A stretch of 64,000 bases of DNA from Ehrlichia canis str. Jake (GCF_000012565.1 NC_007354.1:1178001-1242000), one strand, 5' to 3'; shown: positions 19,830-29,685, counted from the first letter of the stretch. The notes: generated from the sequence alone by a model not told the origin. Translations and numbers: made by a program.

Positions 19830-21185
19830 ATGAGAAACATATTGTGTTACACATTAATATTGATTTTCTTTTCATTCAATACATATGCAAATGATCTCAA
19901 TATTAACATAAAAGAAGCTACAACTAAAAATAAAATACACTATCTATATGTTGAACATCATAACCTACCAACAATTTCCTTAAAATTTGCATTCAAGAAA
20001 GCAGGATACGCTTATGATGCCTTTGATAAGCAAGGACTTGCATACTTTACATCAAAAATATTAAACGAAGGATCAAAAAACAACTATGCTCTCAGTTTTG
20101 CACAACAATTAGAAGGCAAAGGTATAGACTTAAAATTTGATATAGACCTAGACAATTTTTATATATCATTAAAAACCTTATCAGAAAACTTTGAAGAAGC
20201 CCTAGTTTTACTCAGTGATTGCATATTCAACACCGTCACAGATCAAGAAATATTCAATAGAATAATAGCAGAACAGATTGCACATGTTAAATCATTATAT
20301 TCTGCTCCTGAATTTATAGCTACAACAGAAATGAATCACGCTATATTCAAAGGGCACCCATATTCTAACAAAGTTTACGGGACATTAAATACAATCAATA
20401 ATATCAACCAGGAAGACGTTGCATTATATATAAAAAATAGTTTTGACAAGGAACAAATCGTTATCAGCGCAGCAGGAGATGTAGATCCAACACAGCTATC
20501 AAATTTACTAGATAAATATATTCTTTCCAAATTGCCATCTGGTAATAACAAAAATACCATACCAGATACGACTGTTAATAGAGAAGACACATTATTATAT
20601 GTACAGAGAGATGTACCACAAAGTGTCATAATGTTTGCTACAGACACAGTACCATATCACAGCAAAGACTATCATGCATCAAACTTGTTCAATACTATGC
20701 TAGGCGGATTAAGTCTCAATTCAATATTAATGATAGAATTAAGAGACAAGTTAGGATTAACATACCATAGTAGCAGTTCACTATCTAACATGAATCATAG
20801 TAATGTGCTATTTGGTACAATATTCACTGATAATACCACAGTAACAAAATGTATATCCGTCTTAACAGATATTATAGAGCACATTAAAAAGTATGGAGTT
20901 GATGAAGACACTTTTGCAATTGCAAAATCTAGTATTACCAACTCTTTTATTTTATCTATGTTAAATAACAATAATGTTAGTGAGATATTGTTAAGCTTAC
21001 AATTACACGATCTAGATCCGAGTTATATTAATAAATACAATTCTTACTACAAAGCAATAACAATAGAAGAAGTAAATAAAATTGCCAAGAAAATTTTATC
21101 TAATGAATTAGTAATAATTGAAGTAGGAAAAAACAATAACATAAATGGCAAACAAATAGATGCTAAAAAACACATACTTGGTTAA
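19830..21185 (+). CDS. M16-family non-catalytic partner subunit
   Basis: 451 residues with a signal peptide ('NILCYTLILIFFSFNTYA'). The M16 fold is recognisable, but the metal motif position reads 'QGLAYFTSKILNEG', without His or Glu pairs, so it cannot bind zinc in the usual way. The 'LRDKLGLTYHSSSSL' block typical of the M16 C-terminal domain is present. Tandem catalytic/non-catalytic M16 pairs are common in alphaproteobacteria and work as heterodimers. Spacing of 2 bp implies cotranscription and equal dosage. Confidence 0.9.
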   Translation: MRNILCYTLILIFFSFNTYANDLNINIKEATTKNKIHYLYVEHHNLPTISLKFAFKKAGYAYDAFDKQGLAYFTSKILNEGSKNNYALSFAQQLEGKGIDLKFDIDLDNFYISLKTLSENFEEALVLLSDCIFNTVTDQEIFNRIIAEQIAHVKSLYSAPEFIATTEMNHAIFKGHPYSNKVYGTLNTINNINQEDVALYIKNSFDKEQIVISAAGDVDPTQLSNLLDKYILSKLPSGNNKNTIPDTTVNREDTLLYVQRDVPQSVIMFATDTVPYHSKDYHASNLFNTMLGGLSLNSILMIELRDKLGLTYHSSSSLSNMNHSNVLFGTIFTDNTTVTKCISVLTDIIEHIKKYGVDEDTFAIAKSSITNSFILSMLNNNNVSEILLSLQLHDLDPSYINKYNSYYKAITIEEVNKIAKKILSNELVIIEVGKNNNINGKQIDAKKHILG

Positions 21186-21296
21186 GTATACAGGTTATTG
21201 TATTTACTACAAGTATTCTATTAGGTTGTATTAAGTAAGTATAAGTAGCTTCAATCAAATAAAAAAACATTAACCAAAGTGTTAGCTCTACCGGAG

Positions 21297-21355
21297 AAGC
21301 TTATTATAAGCTTTTAACCTGGGATAATATGAAGTTTTGCTAATGTTAAGCAAAA
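21297..21355 (+). terminator. Two hairpins downstream of the M16 pair
   Basis: The first is an 8+8 palindrome AAGCTTAT-T-ATAAGCTT at 21297-21313 followed by TT. The second has arms TTTTGCT (21335-21341) and AGCAAAA (21349-21355) with a 7-nt loop. They lie 110-170 bp after the M16 stop codon. They may be a terminator region or belong to a small RNA. Confidence 0.4.
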
Positions 21356-21619
21356 AATTAGTAATCACAATATCAAATTTTCTTTACAGGATTATATTGT
21401 GACCTACCATAACAACTTATATTTAGAAAATGACAACAGATACACACATCAATAAATTATCACTACAATTCAATTAATAAAACAATGAGTATTTTTACTT
21501 AATTATTTAATTTTATTTTTTAAAATAAAATTACAATTTTACTTACTCAATAAAAGCAGTTATACTACCAAGTATTGGATGGTATTAATCGGAGCAATTA
21601 CTACTTAATAGTATAGCTG

Positions 21620-21672
21620 TTGACAAGCCGCAATCTGCGGTTCTTGACAAAATAATACTAATCAGTTAAAAT
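21620..21672 (+). promoter_or_regulatory. Near-consensus sigma70 promoter with a GC-rich palindrome beside it
   Basis: TTGACA at 21644-21649 and TAAAAT at 21667-21672 are separated by exactly 17 bp. A second TTGACA lies 24 bp upstream at 21620-21625. Between the two -35-like boxes sits CCGCA-ATC-TGCGG (21628-21640), the most GC-rich element for hundreds of bases. It drives the membrane protein gene that follows. The palindrome is a candidate operator. Confidence 0.6.
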
Positions 21673-21703
21673 TTTGAAGTGTTTCACCATAATGGTATTA
21701 TTT

Positions 21704-22369
21704 ATGAAAGCTCATAGCACAAGTATACGGAACTTTCAGCCTTTAGAAAGAGCTGCTATAATCATTGCAGTGTTAGGTTTAGCTGCATTCTTGTTTGCTG
21801 CTGCTGCCTGCAGTGATCGTTTCCAAAGATTGCAATTAACAAATCCATTTGTAATAGCAGGAATGGTTGGCCTTGCAGTTCTTTTAGTTGCTTCCTTAAC
21901 AGCAGCATTAAGTATATGCTTAACTAAAAGTAAGCAAGTCACACAACATGCTATTAGACATCGCTTTGGATACGAGTCAAGCACTTCTTCTTCTGTACTG
22001 CTTGCAATATCAATAATTTCTTTATTACTTGCTGCAGCATTTTGTGGAAAGATAATGGGTAATGACAACCCAGATCTATTCTTTAGCAAGATGCAAGAAC
22101 TCTCCAATCCACTTGTTGTTGCAGCTATTGTAGCCGTTTCTGTTTTCCTACTCTCATTCGTAATGTATGCTGCAAAGAACATTATAAGTCCAGATAAACA
22201 AACTCACGTTATTATATTATCTAATCAACAAACTATAGAAGAAGCAAAAGTAGATCAAGGAATGAATATTTTGTCAGCAGTACTCCCAGCAGCTGGCATT
22301 GACATCATGACTATAGCTTCTTGTGACATTTTAGCAGTGAGCAGCCGGGGATCCTCTCAGCATCAATAG
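21704..22369 (+). CDS. Uncharacterised Ala-rich membrane protein
   Basis: I do not recognise a family. From the ATG at 21704 the protein has 221 residues. It has four predicted membrane segments in two pairs: 'AAIIIAVLGLAAFLFAAAAC' and 'VIAGMVGLAVLLVASLTAAL', then 'VLLAISIISLLLAAAFCG' and 'PLVVAAIVAVSVFLLSFVMY'. A hydrophilic C-terminal tail of about 50 residues follows. The two halves look alike, suggesting internal duplication. The frame can be opened at TTG 21674, but the -10 box ends at 21672, so a start at 21692 or 21704 is required if the promoter is real. The gene is visibly richer in G, C and Ala codons than its neighbours. It stands alone and is probably an Ehrlichia-specific protein. 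Confidence 0.75.
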   Translation: MKAHSTSIRNFQPLERAAIIIAVLGLAAFLFAAAACSDRFQRLQLTNPFVIAGMVGLAVLLVASLTAALSICLTKSKQVTQHAIRHRFGYESSTSSSVLLAISIISLLLAAAFCGKIMGNDNPDLFFSKMQELSNPLVVAAIVAVSVFLLSFVMYAAKNIISPDKQTHVIILSNQQTIEEAKVDQGMNILSAVLPAAGIDIMTIASCDILAVSSRGSSQHQ

Positions 22370-22451
22370 ATTTATGTTTTAGCCTGTATTCACCTTTTTA
22401 TTAGGTGTTGTATCGTTTCTTTATATAAGTGTGTTATATTATATAAAACAT

Positions 22452-22913
22452 CTAGGAGTTACAGTTAATTTGTTTCATGTGGTTATTACTCTTTGCCATT
22501 ATTATTACTATACCTAAAAATATAAAAGAATCCGCCAGGTTGAATACAGGCCAATGTAAGTTATTGATATAAAAATCTATAAAATCATAGACAGCACCAT
22601 ATCTTATTCTATCTATGATATTTCCTATTGACCCCCCAATAATGATTACAAGAGGTAATCTATAATGTGGCTGTACTATAAATAAGTAGCATAAAACACA
22701 AGTAATCAAAATCGAGATACTACAAAAAACAACATTACTATATTCAAAGTTATTTAATATACCAAAACTAATTCCAGCATTCCACACTGTAGTAAAGCGC
22801 AAGAAGCTTAATATCTCTATTACACCTTTATCTCCTATCAAATTTACTACATACCATTTACTTACCTGATCTATAAAAATTATTAAACATATTATTAATA
22901 CATATTTTTTCAT
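22452..22913 (-). CDS. lspA: Lipoprotein signal peptidase II
   Basis: Inner-membrane aspartyl protease of 153 residues that removes the signal peptide from diacylglyceryl-prolipoproteins. Four membrane helices are visible. The two catalytic Asp blocks are present: 'GGSIGNIIDRIRYGAVYDFID' (conserved N-D region) and 'WPVFNLADSFIFLG'. The reading frame opens at a TTG (22916), but ATG at 22913 is the better start. That ATG overlaps the ribF stop codon (TGATG), so the two genes are translationally coupled. It works with Lgt (60731) and LolA (16319). Confidence 0.95.
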   Translation of the reverse strand: MKKYVLIICLIIFIDQVSKWYVVNLIGDKGVIEILSFLRFTTVWNAGISFGILNNFEYSNVVFCSISILITCVLCYLFIVQPHYRLPLVIIIGGSIGNIIDRIRYGAVYDFIDFYINNLHWPVFNLADSFIFLGIVIIMAKSNNHMKQINCNS

Positions 22914-23830
22914 CAAATTTTTTTTACCTGAACAATATCATTATTAATTTGTCGCTTTAATTGATCAACAGTATCAAATTTACGTTCAGGACGTATAAAG
23001 TCCAACAATTGAATAGTTACATATTGATCATATATATCATCACTAAAGTCAAAAATATGCATCTCTAAAATAGGAACATTCAAGTCACCAAATGTAGGTC
23101 TCAACCCAATATTCACTATACCATTTAACCATGTAGTAGTATTATTAATCTTCACACATGCAGAATACACACCAACTTTAGGTAACATATGTTCAATAGC
23201 AACATTAATTGTAGGAAATCCAATAATACGCCCTCTCGCTAATCCTCTTATTACTTTACCACTAATTTGATATGGCCTACCTAAAATTTTATTTGCTAAA
23301 TCCAATTTTCCTTCAGACAAACATTCTCTAATCAAAGAAGAAGAACACAATATGTCATCATTTATAAAAACAGGATTTATTTGCACAACCTCATAGTTAT
23401 AAATATCTGCATAAGCATATAACAAATCTACATTTCCTAAACATTTATAACCAAAAAAACAATTATGTCCTGTTACAATATATTTTACATTACAGCTACT
23501 GACCAATACATCTTTTATAAAATCATCAGGAGATAATTGTGAAAAACTCTGGTTAAAATCAATAATATACAGATAATCTATCTCATAGCTTTGCAACAAT
23601 TCTATCTTTTGTTCAAAATTCAACAAAAGAAAATTTTTTCTACCATGTAAATACTCAGCAGGATGTGGAGCAAATGTAATAATCGCAGACGCTACATCTT
23701 CTTTAATTGAAATATTTTTCACAGTGTTAATTATAGATTTATGCCCTAAATGTACTCCATCAAAATTCCCAAATGCAAGAACACTACTGAGATCACTTTT
23801 CTCACTAGGATAACCATATATTATCTTCAT
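22913..23830 (-). CDS. ribF: Bifunctional riboflavin kinase / FAD synthetase
   Basis: 305 residues, normal length. The N-terminal nucleotidyl-transferase domain has 'FGNFDGVHLGHKSII' and 'FAPHPAEYL'. The linker region carries 'SSSLIRECLSEG'. The C-terminal flavokinase domain has 'GRPYQISGKVIRGLARGRII' followed by 'GFPTINV'. It converts riboflavin to FMN and FAD. Upstream partner of lspA; ribF-lspA adjacency is widespread in bacteria. Confidence 0.96.
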   Translation of the reverse strand: MKIIYGYPSEKSDLSSVLAFGNFDGVHLGHKSIINTVKNISIKEDVASAIITFAPHPAEYLHGRKNFLLLNFEQKIELLQSYEIDYLYIIDFNQSFSQLSPDDFIKDVLVSSCNVKYIVTGHNCFFGYKCLGNVDLLYAYADIYNYEVVQINPVFINDDILCSSSLIRECLSEGKLDLANKILGRPYQISGKVIRGLARGRIIGFPTINVAIEHMLPKVGVYSACVKINNTTTWLNGIVNIGLRPTFGDLNVPILEMHIFDFSDDIYDQYVTIQLLDFIRPERKFDTVDQLKRQINNDIVQVKKI

Positions 23831-23901
23831 TAAAATCCTACCTTTACTTTTTCTGATTACTATGATATCCAGTACTTTTAGTTAATTTTAGAGACACTAT
23901 A

Positions 23902-24147
23902 GTGACAAAAGTTATAATATATACTAAAGACCCCTGCCCTTATTGTACTAAAGCAAAAGCTTTATTCAACAAAAAAAACATTCTCTTTAAAGAAATTGAC
24001 GTTACAAATAATAGTACATTGCTAGAAGAAATGATACAAAAATCCAATGGCATGAGAACATTACCTCAAATATTTATCAATGATCAGCACATAGGTGGTT
24101 GTGATGACTTATACAGGTTGTATGAATCAGGCAAGTTAGAATTATAA
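23902..24147 (+). CDS. grxC: Glutaredoxin 3
   Basis: Small dithiol oxidoreductase of 81 residues. The redox motif is CPYC (in 'KDPCPYCTKAKALF'). The cis-Pro loop 'MRTLPQIFIND' and the glutathione-binding 'IGGCDDLYRLYESGKL' end match the GrxC family. Translation starts at GTG (23902). It is divergent from ribF with only 71 bp between them. Its 3' end appears several times as decayed copies in the gap that follows. Confidence 0.93.
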   Translation: MTKVIIYTKDPCPYCTKAKALFNKKNILFKEIDVTNNSTLLEEMIQKSNGMRTLPQIFINDQHIGGCDDLYRLYESGKLEL

Positions 24148-25070
24148 TCTGTACTTCATTTACATAGCTATTACCAGCAAATAATGTAAAACTTAACAGT
24201 GTATTCATTCAATATTACCAATGGTAAATATACACAGCTATAACAATCAATATAGGTACAAATTAAGTTATGTAACACTGCAATCATTAATATAATTAAT
24301 TACTAAAACACAAAATAACACGGGTTACTAACGTCATTCATCAATAGTCAAAATATATAGCTGTTGTAAATTCATATAGGAGATAAATGAGAATTATAGT
24401 ACTACTATTGCTTTATACAGTTACCATTTAAAAAAGATATAAAAAAAACTCAATGCAGTTTTATTCTACCATTAACGACTGTTAACATATAGCCATGACA
24501 ACCACACACAGAAAAACTATAATACTAGTGCTTTATTTATAAATCATGACCAAAAAATGATACAAAATATAATTTACAATATTATTAGTAAACATATGCA
24601 ATCTTAGTAATTTATATTAATGATTAAATTAGAATTATAGATTAATATTTTGACATATTATTAAAAAAAATAATACAAAATTTAATAGTGTCTTCATTAT
24701 TACTACTCACCAATGACTAACAACACATAACTGTACAAATTAAATAAACTAGTATTACAGAGAATTATATTTCATTAATATATTATCCAATATAGAAAGA
24801 AAATGTACAAAAAGCCTATGTATATAATGAAGTGATAAACTCAATAACTTATATATAAAACAAGTCAATAACTTATATATAAAACAAGTGAATTATTACA
24901 ATAACGTTAGAACTTTATCCAAGAAATCTAACAATAAATATCCAATACAAATAATCACTTGATATCAAATTCTAATCTCTTAATACATAAGTAATTATCA
25001 ATAGATAAAAATCTAGTAAAATATCCAAACATTTAAATGGAACTCATGATTTTAGAATATTCACTTGATT
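24148..25070. repeat. Degenerate tandem array seeded by the grxC 3' end
   Basis: Weakly conserved copies of the last bases of grxC plus its downstream flank recur about every 245-255 bp. The anchor 'GAATTATA' of the grxC stop region (24139) is found again at 24391 and 24632, and in altered form near 24887. Neighbouring bases also align, for example GTTGT about 20 bp upstream of the anchor in the first two. A perfect 24-bp tandem duplication lies at 24842-24865 / 24866-24889. No gene is present. Confidence 0.55.
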
Positions 25071-25913
25071 TTACACTTGTTTAACTACTATACAACGTAA
25101 TTTCCCAGATAAGTCATTATGATAAGTACAGAATTTTAATCCATATTTATGCACTATCCTGTGAATTTGATGTTGATCTTCACCTATCTCTAAAATAGCA
25201 ACACCATTTTTCTTTAGGCATCTTTTTATAACTAAGAAAATCTGTAAATAAATTTCTAATCCTACTGGCCCACCATTTAAAGCAATCATCGGTTCATATA
25301 GTTTTACTTCAGGCTGTAATTTTGCAATTTTACTTCTCTTAATATATGGAGGATTACTAACTATTAAATCAAACACATCATAACAATTATCCCAAGAAGA
25401 CAATCTAAGCTTCACCCTACTAGATAGTTGATGATTTTTAAAATTCTGATACGCAACTCTATAGGCTTTTACGCTTTTTTCAATAGCTATGCCAACAGCA
25501 TTTCTATACTTTAATAATAAAACAGCCAATAGACAGCCACTACCTGTACCAAAATCCCCTATTACCAGCCTACGATTTTTACAAGGATACATTGCAAGTA
25601 CAGAAGAAATTATTGTTTCACTATCTGGTCTAGGATCTAAAACATCAGCATTTACAATAAATTCTGTACTCCAAAATTCACGTCTACCTATAATATGTGA
25701 TACAGGCACATTAGCAGCACGTTGCTTTATCATTTTCCAAAACATTTCTACATCACACTTATCAACAGACATATATGGGTCAAGTATAGTCACTAAGCTT
25801 TTAGTATCGATAAGATGCTTTATTATTATTTCTACATCACGTTTTGGGTTCTCTATATTATAATTAGATAGAAAATTAACAGCACTATTATATAAAGAAA
25901 TTACAGTATCCAT
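25071..25913 (-). CDS. prmC: Release factor glutamine methyltransferase PrmC
   Basis: 280 residues. SAM-dependent N5-glutamine methyltransferase that modifies the GGQ motif of peptide-chain release factors. The SAM-binding motif is 'IGDFGTGSGCLL', and the catalytic NPPY motif is in 'DLIVSNPPYIKRSKI'. An N-terminal helical domain ('LLIDTKSLV' replaced here by 'LIDTKSLVTILDPYMS') is present as expected. It lies 6 bp after map on the same strand, so the two are cotranscribed, which is fitting as both act on the translation apparatus or its products. Confidence 0.94.
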   Translation of the reverse strand: MDTVISLYNSAVNFLSNYNIENPKRDVEIIIKHLIDTKSLVTILDPYMSVDKCDVEMFWKMIKQRAANVPVSHIIGRREFWSTEFIVNADVLDPRPDSETIISSVLAMYPCKNRRLVIGDFGTGSGCLLAVLLLKYRNAVGIAIEKSVKAYRVAYQNFKNHQLSSRVKLRLSSWDNCYDVFDLIVSNPPYIKRSKIAKLQPEVKLYEPMIALNGGPVGLEIYLQIFLVIKRCLKKNGVAILEIGEDQHQIHRIVHKYGLKFCTYHNDLSGKLRCIVVKQV

Positions 25914-25919
25914 AATAAA

Positions 25920-26720
25920 TTAACACATATAAGGAGGATAATGCATATTTTGTGGAGACAATGTAAATATTTCTACTCCATTCTCAGTAACACCTAAGGA
26001 ATGTTCAAATTGCGCTGATAAAGACAAATCTCTGGTTGTAACAGTCCATCCATCCTTCTTATTAAGCATAGTGTTACATTTTCCAGCATTTATCATTGGT
26101 TCTATTGTAAAAAACATTCCTTCTCTAATAATTACAGTATCATCCGGATCATAATAATGTACAACATTCGGAGAAGCATGAAATACCCTTCCTAGACCAT
26201 GACCACAATAATCACGAACAATAGAATATCCATATTTCTTCATTTCTTTTTCAATAGCCAAACCAATTTGATTAAGCTTCTGCCCAGGCATTACTTGCTC
26301 AATTGCTACCATCAATGCTTTATATGCAGCTTCACATAAGCGCTTTGCCTTTATTGATGGTTCACCAACCCAATACATCCTACTAGTATCACCATGCCAT
26401 CCATCTACTATAACAGTAACATCTATATTAACAATATCACCATTTTTTAAAGGTATATCATCAGGTATACCATGACAAACTACAAAATTCTTCGAAGTAC
26501 AAATAGATTTAGGATACCCCCTATAGCCGAGAGGAGCAGGAATTGCACCTGCATTAATAATAAAATCATGACACAAATTATTAAGTTCATTAGTAGAAAC
26601 TCCTGGTTTTACATATGATGTAATAAAATCCAATACTTCAGCTGCAAGCTTTCCAGCATTACGCATATATTGAAAATCTTCTTTATTATGAATAGTAATA
26701 CTTCTTTCCAAATTACTCAT
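25920..26720 (-). CDS. map: Methionine aminopeptidase, type I
   Basis: 266 residues. It removes the initiator Met from nascent proteins. The five metal ligands are in place: Asp in 'VNIDVTVIVDGWHGDTSRM' (two), His in 'YCGHGLGRVFHASP', Glu in 'FFTIEPMI', Glu in 'AQFEHSLGV'. Length and motifs are those of the bacterial class Ia enzyme. First gene of the map-prmC pair. Confidence 0.97.
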   Translation of the reverse strand: MSNLERSITIHNKEDFQYMRNAGKLAAEVLDFITSYVKPGVSTNELNNLCHDFIINAGAIPAPLGYRGYPKSICTSKNFVVCHGIPDDIPLKNGDIVNIDVTVIVDGWHGDTSRMYWVGEPSIKAKRLCEAAYKALMVAIEQVMPGQKLNQIGLAIEKEMKKYGYSIVRDYCGHGLGRVFHASPNVVHYYDPDDTVIIREGMFFTIEPMINAGKCNTMLNKKDGWTVTTRDLSLSAQFEHSLGVTENGVEIFTLSPQNMHYPPYMC

Positions 26721-27662
26721 ATTTTTTCATAACCTTAAATTTTACATTAAATCACATTACTACTTGTGCTATAAAAACATCATATTTACAATACAAGAAT
26801 CTCCCTTTATTGGCTTAGCATAAATAATAAACTCTTAATGCTTAAAACAAAACAAATATATTTAGATACCTAAACAGCAATTCTCAGAAGTGACTACTAT
26901 TTATACACAACCTTATACATATCTAACAAGGTTACAAAAATTTTATCAACTGCTAATAATTTTTAAACCAGCTTTATTTTTATATATTACAAAACAAATA
27001 CCACAAAAATTTGCTCTTTATCAGTACATCTCACAACATACAGAGTATTTTAAACCTTATGTTAATCAAAAAATATCCAATTAGAACTTGCAATATATAA
27101 ACTTTAACTGAAGATAACACATTATTTACAAACTACTCATGATCACAAGATATTAGAAACACATTTAGAACTTACACATAAACTTATATTCTAAAAACAT
27201 TTTGCCGACGTATTGTTTCAACACATTACATAACTTTAATTCAATGGACACACTGCTCATTAAAAACTCTATGATTATAAACAAGATCAGCAAAATTTAT
27301 ACTGTGAAAACATGCAACCAATATCCATACTCGACACATTAATTAAAAATGTAACACATTACTTACAAACTACTCATGATCACAAGATGACACAAAGACA
27401 TTTGGAAGTCCCACTGTTCTCTCTTAAAATATCTCACTGACAATTTAAACACACCAATTCATTTTATCGAATACATTGAACATACCATTCACAAGAACCA
27501 TATTATTATCAAGCAGGATATACTAAACCATATACTAATTTATAGCAAACACTCCTTCTTAATTTTAAATATATCGCTACGCTTCAATTAAAAGCATTGC
27601 AACATATAACTACAAATAAATCATCATCATATAAAAGCAATATAATCTAAAATCTTACCTGA
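26721..27662. repeat. Tandem array (about 237-bp period) seeded by the sucB 3' end
   Basis: A 36-bp segment at 27116-27151 recurs at 27353-27388 with one mismatch, 237 bp apart. A third, weaker copy begins near 27590 and runs into the real 3' end of sucB. In register, the sucB terminal sequence 'CTAAAAACATTCTGC' (near 27671) has a copy 'CTAAAAACATTTTGC' at 27191-27205, and a poorer one near 27420. So at least three units exist, one of them containing the gene end. 26721-27115 shows no clear structure; the short frame at 26890-27084 looks random. Confidence 0.7.
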
Positions 27663-28865
27663 TTATACTTCTAAAAACATTCTGCTAGGATCTTCAATAT
27701 ATTGTTTTACTCTTACCAAAAATGTCACAGCACCTTGTCCATCAACAATCCGATGATCATAAGATAGAGCAATATACATCATTGGTCTAATTTCTATAGT
27801 TTTGTCATCAACTGCAACAGGACGCTTCTGTATTGAATGCATACCTAAAATCCCAGATTGAGGAGGATTAATTATAGGAGTAGAAAGCAATGAACCATAG
27901 ACACCACCATTGGTAATAGTAAATGTTGCACCTGCCATATCAGAAACTTCTAACTTCCCTTCTCTTGCTTTCTTGCCTAAAGCAGCAAGCGTTAATTCAA
28001 GCTCAGAAAAAGACATTTTATCAGCATCACGTATTACTGGCACAACCAACCCTTTGTCTGTACCTACAGCAATACCTATATCATAATAATGCTTATACAC
28101 AATTTCATTACCTGATATTTCAGCATTGATTACCGGTAACTCTTTTAATGCCAATATTACTGCTTTTATAAAGAACGACATGAAACCAAGCTTTATACTA
28201 TATTTCTTCTCAAAATTTTCCCTATACTGAGCTCTAAGATCCATAACATTTTTCATATCAACTTCATTAAAAGTAGTTAATATGGCAGCTGTATTTTGAG
28301 ATTCTTTTAACCTTGCAGCAATTACTTGCCTAATTTTACTCATCTTGACACGGTCTTCCCTTTTTCCTTCAGAAACAACAGCCAATCGATTAATATTGCT
28401 TCCTTCAGAAGCAGTAGATTTCATGTAATTCAAAACATCAGACTTTGTAATTCTCCCACTAACACCAGAACCACTTATCTGATCTCGATCTATTGAATTT
28501 TCTTTCATCAGCTTCGTTGCAGATGGCGCATCTTTTTTCTGTATAAATTGCTGCATGCAATCAGCCGCTGTAGTAGTAGCATTATGCGCAGAAGAAGTAT
28601 CAGACGATTCAACAGCACTTGATTGCACAGTATTTATTGTACACAACACTTGTCCTCTTTGTATCATTGCTTCATCAGTAACAAATATTTCACCAATAAC
28701 ACCATCTTCAGGAGATACAATTTCAAGCGAAGTCTTATCAGTCTCTATGATAAACAACATATCACCTTGTTTTACCGTATCACCAACATTCACTGAAACT
28801 CTAATAGGAGCCTCCAATATTGACTCACCACCAAGATTTTCAGCCTTTACTTGTATCTCGCTCAT
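27663..28865 (-). CDS. sucB: Dihydrolipoamide succinyltransferase (E2 of 2-oxoglutarate dehydrogenase)
   Basis: 400 residues. It transfers succinyl groups to CoA in the TCA cycle. The N-terminal lipoyl domain carries the lipoyl-Lys in 'IETDKTSLEIVSPEDG'. After an Ala/Ser/Thr linker comes the E3/E1-binding domain ('SATKLMKENSIDRDQISGSG'). The C-terminal catalytic domain has the active-site 'SYDHRIVDGQGAV'. One lipoyl domain is normal for SucB. No sucA is adjacent. The 3' end is included in the tandem array downstream. Confidence 0.96.
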   Translation of the reverse strand: MSEIQVKAENLGGESILEAPIRVSVNVGDTVKQGDMLFIIETDKTSLEIVSPEDGVIGEIFVTDEAMIQRGQVLCTINTVQSSAVESSDTSSAHNATTTAADCMQQFIQKKDAPSATKLMKENSIDRDQISGSGVSGRITKSDVLNYMKSTASEGSNINRLAVVSEGKREDRVKMSKIRQVIAARLKESQNTAAILTTFNEVDMKNVMDLRAQYRENFEKKYSIKLGFMSFFIKAVILALKELPVINAEISGNEIVYKHYYDIGIAVGTDKGLVVPVIRDADKMSFSELELTLAALGKKAREGKLEVSDMAGATFTITNGGVYGSLLSTPIINPPQSGILGMHSIQKRPVAVDDKTIEIRPMMYIALSYDHRIVDGQGAVTFLVRVKQYIEDPSRMFLEV

Positions 28866-29685
28866 AAAATGTACCTTAAAAATTCCCCATACAGACTTAG
28901 ATTATATATGCAATCATATACAATTCGACAACTAATTATGATTTAAATTGTCATAGCAATTCAACATTTAAATTTCACTTTTTATAACATACTAAAAACT
29001 TCATTTTATTTAAGAATAGACTGCTGTTTAAATACTACAAGTAATATATATTGCATTTTAATAAAAACCCTAACACTGTAAGAATTTATAAACTTTGTCA
29101 TGCGAATTAACAATCGGTTTTCTTATATACACTACAAACAAAAACTTCTACTAAATAACTTTAATATATATCCAATGTCAATATTACTGATACCATCAGT
29201 TAGTTATTGAAGCAGTAATTAAAATACAGAGTCTAGTATCTAGTTTTTGGCTAACATAAGCTCCTATTACAAAACAAATGAAATCCAGTTTCACCACAAA
29301 AACTACATTCATCATTGATAAATATTTTGAATATTTAAAACAATTTTCAAAATGCTACAGTCTATTATAACAATTTATCATCTACTAAATTTTCCATACC
29401 AACAAATCTACATTTTACTCATATTAATTAAGTAACATATTTCTAAAAAAATCTGTTAAAATTTACATGAATTAAAATATACAATTTTAATTAGCAATAA
29501 CATCTATAGTTTTATTACTTCTTATTCAAAAAATAATGAAATTTCCATTATACGAAACCAGTTATCCCAATAACTACCATGATATATCTTTACCTCATAT
29601 CTAATAATTGAGAATTTAACAAAAAACTTAATACTCAAGTAATGTGATAGAGATTTACCTTATAACATACAGTGCAACCAGTTGA
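28866..29685. other. 820-bp gap between sucB and the gamma-carbonic-anhydrase-like gene
   Basis: No gene or RNA recognised. It contains the sucB promoter region at its left end, but I could not assign a clear -35/-10 pair. Confidence 0.35.

Noticed and set aside
26890-27084. 64-residue frame on the plus strand between map and sucB
   Set aside because: No plausible start (GTG without Shine-Dalgarno), random composition, and it lies in expanded non-coding DNA.
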